From Streptomyces sp. HUAS YS2 (GTDB lineage Bacteria; Actinomycetota; Actinomycetes; Streptomycetales; Streptomycetaceae): DNA of 64,000 nt. Under the pieces are notes generated by a model. That model was not told where the DNA came from. It worked only from the letters and a program-made list of their open reading frames with translations, and made no database searches. Positions 38,562 through 46,753 of the stretch are shown here, in pieces. Positions within the stretch are counted from its first letter, which is position 1. Every line of letters starts with the position of its first letter. The translations under genes and the position numbers were made by a program. The DNA is taken from the NCBI RefSeq assembly GCF_033343995.1, contig NZ_CP137573.1, positions 3,567,001 through 3,631,000 of the forward strand. The letters run 5' to 3'.

Positions 38562-39866
38562 ATGAGCCGGCCCGCCCTGCGCACCGGGGTCCGCTGGAAG
38601 ATCTCGATCGCCATCGCCGCGGTCGGCGCCCTGGTCGCCGCCGCGCTGTCGATCGTGGTGCACAACTCGGCGCGGGTCTCCATGCTCGACAACGCCCGCG
38701 AGGTCCACATGGACCGGCTGCTGCTCGCCCAGCTCGCGTACGAGTCGACGCCCAAGCAGCGCGAGGCCCGGCTCCGGTTCGGCGCGAAGCTCAACGACCC
38801 GCTGCTGCCGCGTCAGCTGGACCAGCTGATGCGGAACGGGCGGCGCGGCACCTACGTGCAGGAGCACGCCTCGGGCGGCGCGCCGGACGTGTGGGCGGCG
38901 GTGCCGCTGGCCAACGGGGACGTACTGTCACTGCACATCCCGTTCGCCGACCGCAGCGCGACGATCATGAAGGAGCTCGACCGGACCCTGATCATCGGTT
39001 CGGTGTCGGTGGTGTTCGGCGGCTGCGCGCTGGGCGTGCTGATCGGCGGTCAGCTCTCCCGCCGGCTGCGGAAGGCGGCCGCCGCGGCGGGGAAGGTCGC
39101 CCAGGGCAACACCGAGGTGCGGGTACGGGACGCCATCGGCGGAGTCGTACGCGACGAGACGGACGAGCTGGCCCGCGCGGTCGACGCGCTCACCGACGCG
39201 CTGAACGGGCGCATCGAGGCGGAGCGTCGGGTCACCGCCGACATCGCGCACGAGCTGCGCACCCCGGTGACCGGGCTGCTGACGGCGGCGGAGCTGCTGC
39301 CGCCGGGTCGGCCGTCGGAGCTCGTAAGGGACCGGGCGCAGGCGCTGCGGACGCTGGTCGAGGACGTACTGGAGGTGGCCCGGCTCGACAGCGCGTCGGA
39401 GCGGGCCGAGCTCCAGGAGATCGCGCTCGGCGAGTTCGTGGAGCGGCGGGTGCGGGTGCTGAACCCGGACGCGGTGGTCAACGTGGTGCACGAGTCGTGG
39501 GTGAGCACCGATCCGCGCCGCCTGGAGCGGATCCTGGGCAATCTCCTCGCCAACGCGGCCAAGCACGGCGGCGGGCCGGTCGAGGTCACCGTCGAAGGCC
39601 GGGTGGTACGGGTCCGGGACCACGGCCCCGGGTTCCCTGAGGAGCTGCTGCGGGAGGGCCCGAGCCGGTTCCGCACCGGGTCGAGCGACCGGGCGGGGCA
39701 GGGGCACGGGCTCGGCCTGACGATCGCGACCGGCCAGGCGCGGGTGCTCGGCGCCCGGCTGACGTTCCGCAACGCGGCGTCGGAGGGCGGCGCGATCGCG
39801 GTCCTGTGGCTGCCGGACCACGCCCCGACGAACACGGGCAGCTTCCCGGTCCTGAGGGACGTCTGA
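38562..39866 (+). CDS. cseC: Sensor histidine kinase CseC
   Basis: The sensor of cell-wall damage that phosphorylates CseB, 434 residues. Two membrane segments (KISIAIAAVGALVAAALSIV and TLIIGSVSVVFGGCALGVLI) enclose an outer sensor domain. A HAMP region follows, then the dimerisation helix with His230 in DIAHELRTPVTGL, and the ATPase core (ILGNLLANAAKHGG, VRDHGPGFPEELL, GHGLGLTIATGQA). The start ATG at 38562 is 28 bases past cseB. The operon ends at a strong palindromic terminator. Confidence 0.95.
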   Translation: MSRPALRTGVRWKISIAIAAVGALVAAALSIVVHNSARVSMLDNAREVHMDRLLLAQLAYESTPKQREARLRFGAKLNDPLLPRQLDQLMRNGRRGTYVQEHASGGAPDVWAAVPLANGDVLSLHIPFADRSATIMKELDRTLIIGSVSVVFGGCALGVLIGGQLSRRLRKAAAAAGKVAQGNTEVRVRDAIGGVVRDETDELARAVDALTDALNGRIEAERRVTADIAHELRTPVTGLLTAAELLPPGRPSELVRDRAQALRTLVEDVLEVARLDSASERAELQEIALGEFVERRVRVLNPDAVVNVVHESWVSTDPRRLERILGNLLANAAKHGGGPVEVTVEGRVVRVRDHGPGFPEELLREGPSRFRTGSSDRAGQGHGLGLTIATGQARVLGARLTFRNAASEGGAIAVLWLPDHAPTNTGSFPVLRDV

Positions 39867-39882
39867 GGGACCGGCACGAAGA

Positions 39883-39918
39883 AGGGGCCGGGGGCGCGTG
39901 CACGCGCCCCCGGCCCCT
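39883..39918. terminator. Palindromic terminator between cseC and the MFS gene
   Basis: A perfect 36-base palindrome, arms 39883-39900 and 39901-39918, between two convergent genes. Confidence 0.8.
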
Positions 39919-39933
39919 CCCGTCGTACGCCCG

Positions 39934-41514
39934 TCAGGCCGCGGTCTGCTCCGCGGCGGCGGCCTCCGGGGCCGGCTTCTGCGGGCCGGTGCCGCGCAGC
40001 ACGACCTCCTTGACGAAGAACGCCGCGACGAACGCGATCACCGCGACCGCCGAGCCCACCAGGAACGCGCCGTGCGTGCCGGAGGCCACCGCGTGCTGGT
40101 ACGCGTCGCGCACCGCCTCCGGCAGCTTCGCGAGGCTCGCCGCGTCCAGCTGGGCGGAGTGCGCCGTGGCGGCGCCGCCGCCGCGGGCGGCCATCTCGTC
40201 CTGGACGCGGTCGGTGAACAGCGCGCCCATGATCGCGACGCCGAAGGACGAGCCCAGGGTGCGGAACAGCGTCGTCGCCGACGAGGCGACGCCCATGTCC
40301 TTCATCTCGACGCTGTTCTGCGCCACCAGCATCGTGATCTGCATCAGGAAGCCCATGCCGGCGCCGAGGACGGCCATGTAGAGGCCGGAGGTCAGCCGCG
40401 AGGTCTCGGTGTCCATCTGCGCCAGCAGGAACAGGCCGAGGACCATGAGGGCGCCGCCGAGGATGGGGAAGATCTTGTACTTGCCGCTGTTGGTGGTGAT
40501 CCGGCCGGAGATCAGCGAGACGACCATCATCGCCAGCAGCATCGGCAGGAGCAGCAGGCCGGAGTTGGTCGCGGACGCGCCCTGCACCGACTGCTGGAAC
40601 AGCGGCAGGAAGAGCACCGCGCCGAACATCACGAAGCCGGTGAGGAAGCCGATCACCGACATGAGGGTGAAGTTGCGGCTGCGGAAGATGTGCAGCGGGA
40701 TGATCGGGTCCGACGCCCGGGTCTCCACCCACAGGAACGCGGCGAGCGCGGCGACGCCGGTGACGCCCAGGCCGACGATGACGCCGGAGTCCCACGCGTA
40801 CTCCGTGCCGCCCCAGGTCGTGACCAGCACGATCGAGGTGATGCCGACGGTCAGCAGCCCGGCGCCGAGGAAGTCGATCCGGCTCTGCGCCGGGCGGTCC
40901 TTCTTCGGGAGGTGGAGCACGGTGGTGATCATCGCGAGCGCGACGACGCCCAGCGGCAGGTTGATGTAGAACGACCAGCGCCAGCCCCAGTGGTCGGTGA
41001 TGGTGCCGCCGACCAGCGGTCCGCCGATCATGGCCAGGGCCATCACGCCGGCCATCATGCCCTGGTACTTGCCCCGCTCCCGGGGCGGGATCAGGTCGCC
41101 GATCAGCGCCATCACGCCGACCATGAGGCCACCGGCGCCGAGACCCTGGACCGCGCGGAAGCCGATGAGCTGGCCCATGTCCTGGGCCATGCCGCTCAGC
41201 GCCGAACCGATCAGGAAGATCACGATCGAGGTGAGGAAGACGGCCTTGCGGCCGTACATGTCGCCGAGCTTGCCCCAGATCGGGGTGGAGGCCGCGGTGG
41301 CCAGGGTGTAGGCGGTGACGACCCAGGAGAGGTGCTCCAGACCGCCCAGTTCGCCGACGATCGTCGGCATGGCCGTACCGATGATCATGTTGTCGAGCAT
41401 CGCGAGCAGCATCGCGATCATCAGGGCGAGCAGGACGACCCGGACGCTGCGCGCCGGCTTCTCCTGCGCCGCCGGCTCCCCGGAGGGTGCCTGTTTCACG
41501 GTCTCGGTGGTCAT
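39934..41514 (-). CDS. DHA2-family MFS drug exporter (EmrB/QacA type)
   Basis: A drug/proton antiporter of 526 residues with about 14 membrane segments. The conserved motif A is GKLGDMYGRKAVFL, preceded by LDNMIIGTAMPTIVGELGGL and followed by FRAVQGLGAGGLMVGVMALI (motif C-like GPLVGGTITDHWGWRWSFYI). The C-terminus is an Ala/Pro-rich tail. The gene is divergent from a TetR gene, with a large inverted operator repeat between. Typically such pumps are induced by the drug or metabolite that frees the repressor. The substrate cannot be told. Confidence 0.92.
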   Translation of the reverse strand: MTTETVKQAPSGEPAAQEKPARSVRVVLLALMIAMLLAMLDNMIIGTAMPTIVGELGGLEHLSWVVTAYTLATAASTPIWGKLGDMYGRKAVFLTSIVIFLIGSALSGMAQDMGQLIGFRAVQGLGAGGLMVGVMALIGDLIPPRERGKYQGMMAGVMALAMIGGPLVGGTITDHWGWRWSFYINLPLGVVALAMITTVLHLPKKDRPAQSRIDFLGAGLLTVGITSIVLVTTWGGTEYAWDSGVIVGLGVTGVAALAAFLWVETRASDPIIPLHIFRSRNFTLMSVIGFLTGFVMFGAVLFLPLFQQSVQGASATNSGLLLLPMLLAMMVVSLISGRITTNSGKYKIFPILGGALMVLGLFLLAQMDTETSRLTSGLYMAVLGAGMGFLMQITMLVAQNSVEMKDMGVASSATTLFRTLGSSFGVAIMGALFTDRVQDEMAARGGGAATAHSAQLDAASLAKLPEAVRDAYQHAVASGTHGAFLVGSAVAVIAFVAAFFVKEVVLRGTGPQKPAPEAAAAEQTAA

Positions 41515-41550
41515 GGTCCCTGCTCCCTGCGTCCGCCCCCGCGGACACGC

Positions 41551-41622
41551 ACTTACTTGCCGCCCGGCTAGTTACTACAATCGGGGAAGGTAGACGCTCC
41601 ACTAGCCGGGCGTCAAGTAAGT
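41551..41622. promoter_or_regulatory. Paired inverted operators between the exporter and tetR genes
   Basis: Two 22-base arms, 41551-41572 and 41601-41622, are reverse complements except for one base (C/A at the tenth position) and are 28 bases apart. Each arm shows partial dyad symmetry, so two TetR dimers may bind. They cover the likely promoters of both genes. Confidence 0.75.
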
Positions 41623-41660
41623 TTTGATCGAGCGAGCCGTGTGGGAGCTGGGAGCAGATC

Positions 41661-42215
41661 GTGGCCAGAGGCAACACCCGCCAGCGCATTCAGGACGTCG
41701 CCCTCGAACTGTTCGCCGAGCAGGGGTACGAGAAGACCTCGCTGCGCGAGATCGCCGAGCGGCTCGACGTCACGAAGGCGGCGCTGTACTACCACTTCAA
41801 GACCAAGGAAGACATCCTGATCGGGCTCTTCCACGACCTCACGCGCCCCATGGACGAGCTGATCGAGTGGGCGAAGGCGCAGCCCCGCTCCCTGGAGACC
41901 CGGCAGGAGGTCCTGCGCCGGTACCAGGCCGCACTGCTCGACGCGGCGCCGTTGTTCCGCTTCATGCAGGAGAACCAGGCCACCGTCCGCGAACTGAGCG
42001 TCGGCCTGACCTTCAAGGAGCGGATGATCGAACTGACCGGCCTGGTGAAGGAGCCGGACTTCGCGATGGTCGACCAGGTCCGCTGCATCAGCGCGATCTT
42101 CACCCTGCACGCGGGCGCGTTCTTCATGCAGAACGTCGAGGGCGACCCCGAGGACAAGCAGGACGCCGTCCTCGAGGTCGCCCTCGATCTGCTCGCTCAG
42201 GCGCACGACGCCTGA
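41661..42215 (+). CDS. TetR-family repressor of the exporter
   Basis: A 184-residue regulator. The DNA-binding domain is IQDVALELFAEQGYEKTSLR and DVTKAALYYHFKTKEDILIG. The ligand domain has several Met, Phe and Cys residues (LFRFMQENQATVRELSV, FTLHAGAFFMQNVEGD). It starts at ATG 41661 after GGGAGC and lies divergent from the MFS exporter with paired operators in between, so it most likely represses that gene and itself. Confidence 0.9.
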   Translation: MARGNTRQRIQDVALELFAEQGYEKTSLREIAERLDVTKAALYYHFKTKEDILIGLFHDLTRPMDELIEWAKAQPRSLETRQEVLRRYQAALLDAAPLFRFMQENQATVRELSVGLTFKERMIELTGLVKEPDFAMVDQVRCISAIFTLHAGAFFMQNVEGDPEDKQDAVLEVALDLLAQAHDA

Positions 42216-42235
42216 GCGAGGGGGAGCTGTGCCGG

Positions 42236-42934
42236 TCAGATGCTGACGCCGACGGTGCGCAGGAAGGCCGCCGGGTTCAGCGCCGAGCCGTAGTTCGGGG
42301 TGTTGCGGATCTCGAAGTGCAGGTGCGGGCCGGACGAGTTGCCGGTGTTGCCGGACAGCGCGATCTTCTGGCCGGCGCCGACCTTCTGGCCGATGTGCAC
42401 GTTGATCTTCGACAGGTGGGCGTACTGCGAGTACTTGCCGTTGGCGTGCTTCACGACGATGGCGTTGCCGTACGCCGGGCCGTCGCCGCCACCGTACGGG
42501 CCGGCCTTGACGACGGTGCCGGCGGCGGCGGCCTTGACCGGGGTGCCGACCGGGACGGCGAAGTCCTGGCCGGAGTGCTTGTGGGCCCACATGGCGCCGC
42601 CCTGGTTGTAGCTGGCGGTCAGCGTGTAGCGGCTGACCGGCTTGACCCAGGCGGCCTTCTTCGCCTTGGCCGGCTTCGCCGCCTTCGCCTTGACGGCCTT
42701 GGCCTTCGCGGCGGCCTGCTTGACGGCGGCGGCCGTCTTGGCGGCGGCCTGAGCCTGGGCGCCGGCCTGGGCGGCGACGGCGGCGGACGCGGGGGCGGCG
42801 GCGAGGGCCTTGGCGGGGGCCTTGCCCTCGGCGGCGAAGGCGGACCCTGCTCCGGCCACCACAGACGCTCCCAGACCCGCGGCGGCGAGGGCGACGACGG
42901 CGGTACGGGCGGGGTTCATGACGCGCTTCGACAT
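42236..42934 (-). CDS. Secreted M23-family peptidoglycan endopeptidase
   Basis: A 232-residue exported LytM-type metallopeptidase that cuts peptide cross-links in the wall. The signal peptide (TAVVALAAAGLGASVVAGAG) ends at AFA. A long Ala/Lys-rich linker follows (about residues 30-105), then the peptidase domain, with zinc ligands in HSGQDFAVPVG and SGPHLHFEIRN. ATG at 42934 has a GGAGG ribosome site a little upstream; the earlier frame is shadow. Its 3' end is close to the convergent tetR gene. Confidence 0.92.
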   Translation of the reverse strand: MSKRVMNPARTAVVALAAAGLGASVVAGAGSAFAAEGKAPAKALAAAPASAAVAAQAGAQAQAAAKTAAAVKQAAAKAKAVKAKAAKPAKAKKAAWVKPVSRYTLTASYNQGGAMWAHKHSGQDFAVPVGTPVKAAAAGTVVKAGPYGGGDGPAYGNAIVVKHANGKYSQYAHLSKINVHIGQKVGAGQKIALSGNTGNSSGPHLHFEIRNTPNYGSALNPAAFLRTVGVSI

Positions 42935-43424
42935 ACGGGGGAAAACCTCCGGGAAGAACGATCCCGACACGAGTGCCGTGCCGGGCTGGCCATCCCTTGG
43001 TAACCCGCACCCCCGGCCAGGCCAAAACACCCCATCTACGACATTGCGTCGTAGCGATCTCGGTGGCGGATCGGCTCTTGACGGCCTCGCGGGGGCGCTC
43101 AAAAAACGGACAAAAGCCGATGAACAGATCTGTTTAACCGCATGTGGGGACCGGTCGGATCTGACCTAAACATGGGATGGGACCCGATTCGGGACCTCCG
43201 GGACCAAGGTCCCGCCGGACTCACCCGAAATGTTCCGATCGGGAGGGGAACGGCACCACTATTCCGGCTAGTACCCCCGAAAACGCCTGTGCGCCTTGTC
43301 ACCAGCGCACCCCTGCCATTGCGACCTGGGTCACGCAACCGGGCGCTCCGGAAACCCGTCCCCGGATACGCTGACCTCTCGCGATCATGAGCGATCACGC
43401 ACGCGACACGCTCCGGGGGGACAC
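42935..43424. other. Gap between the peptidase gene and the NACHT operon
   Basis: A 490-base gap with two divergent genes, so it must hold promoters for both. A palindrome GGGACCAAGGTCCC lies at 43200-43213, and GGGACC recurs nearby. I looked for a ydaO-type c-di-AMP riboswitch before the peptidase gene and saw no convincing match. Confidence 0.5.
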
Positions 43425-46415
43425 GTGGATCCGGCACTCATCGGCACCCGACTGGCCACGGCGGCGATCGGCCCCCTCCTGAAGAAGCTGCTGGTCCAGG
43501 AGCCCCCGGGCGCGGGCCTCGCGGGCAAGGCCCCGGTACGCCTCTCCCGCCTGGTCTCCTTCCGCGGCGAGAAGCGCACGCTCACGGAGGCGGACGTGCG
43601 CCGGCTCGCCGCCGCGCTGGTCGGCGGGGCCGTCTCCGGCCCCGGCGAGCCGCCGTTCCCGGCGGACGAGACGGAGGCGGTGACGGACGCGCTGGGCCGG
43701 ACGCTGGTCGCGCTCGGCGACCTGGACATGGACGACGTCCAGGCGGTCCGGCTCGGGCACCGGGCACTGGCCCGCCGCCTGAAGGAAGCGACGGGCGCGC
43801 CGCCGGCCGGCCTCTCGACGGACTCGGCGTACGTCCTGGACACGCTCACGGAGTGGGCCTGCCTGCAGATCCTGGAGTTCTTCACCCAGCGCCCCTCGTT
43901 CGTGGCCCGCACGCTGGTGGAACAGTCACGCGGCCAGGAGGCGACGGACGCGAAGGTCGACGAACTGATCCGCCGCGTGCCCCGGCCGGACGGCCGGGAC
44001 GTCGAGTTCGAGCGCCGGTACCTCGCGTACCTGGCGAAGAAGCACGGCAAGCTGACGATCTACGGGATCGACCTGCACGACTCGGCGGACCGGTGGCCGC
44101 TGGACGTGGCGTATCTGTCGCTGGAGGCGACGGGGGTGGAGGCGGGGCGCATGGGCGCCCTGCTGGAGGCCGAGCTGCGCGGGCCGAACCTGCCGGTCTC
44201 GTTCGATCCCGACCTTCTCTTTCCTCGCAACGACGTCGCCACCCGCGCCGACCTCGCCCTCGCCCGCCACAGCAAGGTCCTGCTGCGCGGGCTCGCCGGG
44301 TCCGGGAAGACCACGCTCGTGCAGTGGCTGGCGGTCTCCGCCGCGCGGGAGGAGCTGCCCGAGGACATGGCGTACCTGCGGGACCGCGTTCCCTTCGTGC
44401 TCCCGCTCCGCGCCCTCACCCGCCACGGCGAGCGGCTGCCGGCGCCCGACCGCTTCCTGGAGGCCGTCGGCTGCCCGCTCTCCCCGCCCGAGGGCTGGGC
44501 GGACCGGGTGCTGAGCGTCGGCCGCGGGCTGATCCTGATCGACGGGATCGACGAGATCCCCGAGGCCGAGCGCGACCGGGCCCGCCGCTGGCTGCGGGAC
44601 CTCCTCGACACGTACGACGCCGACAACCGGTGGCTGGTCACCTCGCGCCCCACCGCCGTACGGGACGACTGGCTCGCCGAGGACGGCTTCGCCGAGCTGA
44701 CCCTCTCCCCCATGTCGACCGCCGAGGTCACCACCTTCGTCCAGCGCTGGCACCGGGCGGCCGGGCCGGAGGCCGCCTCGTACGAGCGACCCCTCCTCGA
44801 CGCGCTGCGCACCACCCCGGACGTGGCCGCGCTCGCCACCAACCCGCTCATGTGCGGGCTGATCTGCGCCCTGCACCGCGACCGCCGCGGCTTCCTGCCA
44901 CGCGGCCGCAAGGCACTGTACGAGGCCGCGCTGTCGATGCTGCTCCTGCGCCGCGACCGCGAGCGCGACATGGGCAACCCGTACGGGATCGAGCTCGGCG
45001 AGCCCGCGCAGATCCAGCTGATCCAGCGGCTCGCGTACTGGCTCACGCTCAACGGCCGCACGCAGATGGACCGTTCGCACGCCGAGTCCGTCGTACGGGC
45101 CGCAGTCCCCGCGATCCCGGAGGCGGCGGCGCACGGCGACCCCGACGCGGTCTTCACCCACCTGTTGCACCGCAGCGGCCTGCTGCGCGAACCGACCGCC
45201 GGAACCGTGGACTTCGTCCACCGCACCTTCCAGGACTACCTGGCCGCGAAGGCGCTCGTCGACCAGTGGGACATCGGCGTCCTGGTCGACCACGCCGGCG
45301 ACGACCAGTGGGAGGACGTCATCCGCATGGCGGTCGCCCACGCGCGGCCGCGCGAATGCGCGGAGATCTTCGGGGAGCTGCTGAAGGCGGTGGACGCGGC
45401 CCAGGGCCGTCCCGCCAAGCTCCGCATCCTCGTCGTGGCGGCGACGGCACTCGACCACGCGACGGAGGTGGCACCGGAGATCCGTGAACGCGTTCTGGCC
45501 CGGACGGCCGCGGTCATCCCGCCGCAGGGTCGGGAGGAGGCCCGCGAGCTGGCATCGGTGGGACGTACCGTCCTGGACCTGTTGCCCGGCCCGGAGGGCC
45601 TGGACGACGAGACGGCGCTGAACGTCGTGATCACCGCCACGCACGTCGGCGACGACGCCGCACTGCCGTATCTCGCGAAGTTCGTCGAGCACCCCGCGCT
45701 GGTGGTGCGCTCCCAGCTGATGTGGGCCTGGGCACGATTCGACACGAAGAGGTACGCAGAGGAGATCATCACCCGGCTGGATCCGGACGGCCTCTACTTC
45801 ACCGTCCAAGCCGACGAACAGGCCGTCGAGCTCGCCCGGATCGGAATGCGCCCCGACAACCTCGACATCCGTCTGGTTTCCGAGCACGGGCTGGACGCGC
45901 TGAGCCCCTTGCTCGGAACCGCGAGGAACCTCAAGGTCACCGCCTTCGGAGACTGGTCGTCAGCGGTTCCCGCGGATAACGAGGTCAGGAGCCTTCACCT
46001 GACCATCGACGACTGGCTCGACGTTGTCCGCGCCCTTCCCCGACTCACGTCGCTCAGCGTCCTCGGCTCCCTGAACCGCACGGACTGGGAGCCGCTCGCC
46101 GAGCTCGAGTTCCTTGAGAGCCTCGCCATCGATGCCGAGGCAGTCGACTGGTGCCCTCCGACACGCCGTCTCCCTCGTGTGCAGGAGCTCCACGTACGCA
46201 CCGAGACCTCTCCGTCCTGCGAACGAATCGCCCAGATCTTTCCGGGACTTCGCCGCCTGCGACTCATGGGTGACTGGCGCCATCCCGAAGCGGTCCATGA
46301 CCTCGCGCCCCTCGCGGCCTTGGAAAGCCTCGAGCAGGTCACGATCGAGTACGCGAAAGTCACCGGCGTCGAACACCTCCCGCCCACCGTCCAGATCGTC
46401 ATCCAAGGATCCTGA
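43425..46415 (+). CDS. NACHT ATPase with helical N-terminus and LRR-like C-terminus
   Basis: A 996-residue STAND/NLR-like protein. Residues 1-180 are an all-helical domain (IGTRLATAAIGPLLKKLL), possibly the NACHT N-terminal helical type. A block shared with the third gene of the operon comes next (ADRWPLDVAYLSLEATG). The NACHT ATPase has Walker A GLAGSGKTTLVQWLA (about 289-300), Walker B LILIDGIDEIPEAE (about 369-382) and a VHRTFQDYLAAK motif near 600. HEAT-like helices (640-860) and LRR-like repeats follow (LRRLRLMGDWRHPEA). In bacteria such proteins are antiphage sensors, but that role is inference here. GTG at 43425 follows GGGGGG. The trypco2 gene starts two bases after its stop. Confidence 0.85.
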   Translation: MDPALIGTRLATAAIGPLLKKLLVQEPPGAGLAGKAPVRLSRLVSFRGEKRTLTEADVRRLAAALVGGAVSGPGEPPFPADETEAVTDALGRTLVALGDLDMDDVQAVRLGHRALARRLKEATGAPPAGLSTDSAYVLDTLTEWACLQILEFFTQRPSFVARTLVEQSRGQEATDAKVDELIRRVPRPDGRDVEFERRYLAYLAKKHGKLTIYGIDLHDSADRWPLDVAYLSLEATGVEAGRMGALLEAELRGPNLPVSFDPDLLFPRNDVATRADLALARHSKVLLRGLAGSGKTTLVQWLAVSAAREELPEDMAYLRDRVPFVLPLRALTRHGERLPAPDRFLEAVGCPLSPPEGWADRVLSVGRGLILIDGIDEIPEAERDRARRWLRDLLDTYDADNRWLVTSRPTAVRDDWLAEDGFAELTLSPMSTAEVTTFVQRWHRAAGPEAASYERPLLDALRTTPDVAALATNPLMCGLICALHRDRRGFLPRGRKALYEAALSMLLLRRDRERDMGNPYGIELGEPAQIQLIQRLAYWLTLNGRTQMDRSHAESVVRAAVPAIPEAAAHGDPDAVFTHLLHRSGLLREPTAGTVDFVHRTFQDYLAAKALVDQWDIGVLVDHAGDDQWEDVIRMAVAHARPRECAEIFGELLKAVDAAQGRPAKLRILVVAATALDHATEVAPEIRERVLARTAAVIPPQGREEARELASVGRTVLDLLPGPEGLDDETALNVVITATHVGDDAALPYLAKFVEHPALVVRSQLMWAWARFDTKRYAEEIITRLDPDGLYFTVQADEQAVELARIGMRPDNLDIRLVSEHGLDALSPLLGTARNLKVTAFGDWSSAVPADNEVRSLHLTIDDWLDVVRALPRLTSLSVLGSLNRTDWEPLAELEFLESLAIDAEAVDWCPPTRRLPRVQELHVRTETSPSCERIAQIFPGLRRLRLMGDWRHPEAVHDLAPLAALESLEQVTIEYAKVTGVEHLPPTVQIVIQGS

Positions 46416-46417
46416 CC

Positions 46418-46753
46418 ATGACCACCGACATCGAACTCGCCGACGCCATCGAGTCCGTCCGCGACCAGCTCGTCGAGGCCGCCTCGCGGGCCACCGGGCG
46501 GGCCGTCGCCTTCGAAGTGGGCGACATCGAGATGGAGTTCACGATCGAGCTGCGCAAGGAGGTGAAGGGCGGGGGCAAGGTGAAGGCCTGGGTCGTCGAG
46601 GCCGGGGCGGACGCCACCCGTGCCCGGGGCGAGACGCACCGCGTCTCCTTCACGCTCAAGCCGCGCAACGCGGCGACCGGCGGCGCGTGGCTGGTCGGCA
46701 ACGACGACGCGGCCGACGTGTCCGGCTTCGGCGGAGGGCACGAGCCCCGGTGA
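46418..46753 (+). CDS. trypco2-family protein (trypsin co-occurring domain 2)
   Basis: A 111-residue protein. Its N-terminal part (IELADAIESVRDQLVEAASR) is helical, followed by beta strands (FEVGDIEMEFTIELRKEV, VKAWVVEAGADATRA, RVSFTLKPRN). This pattern is the trypco2 domain, which is known mainly from genes next to trypsin-like proteases in bacterial conflict operons. It may act as an adaptor, a substrate or an inhibitor of the protease; none is shown. The stop overlaps the GTG start of the trypsin-NACHT gene by four bases, and its own start is two bases after the first NACHT gene, so all three are coupled. Confidence 0.85.
   Translation: MTTDIELADAIESVRDQLVEAASRATGRAVAFEVGDIEMEFTIELRKEVKGGGKVKAWVVEAGADATRARGETHRVSFTLKPRNAATGGAWLVGNDDAADVSGFGGGHEPR

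Noticed and set aside
42935..43424. A c-di-AMP riboswitch before the M23 peptidase gene
   Set aside because: Such riboswitches occur before Streptomyces wall hydrolases and DisA is in this window, but the conserved sequence blocks were not found.
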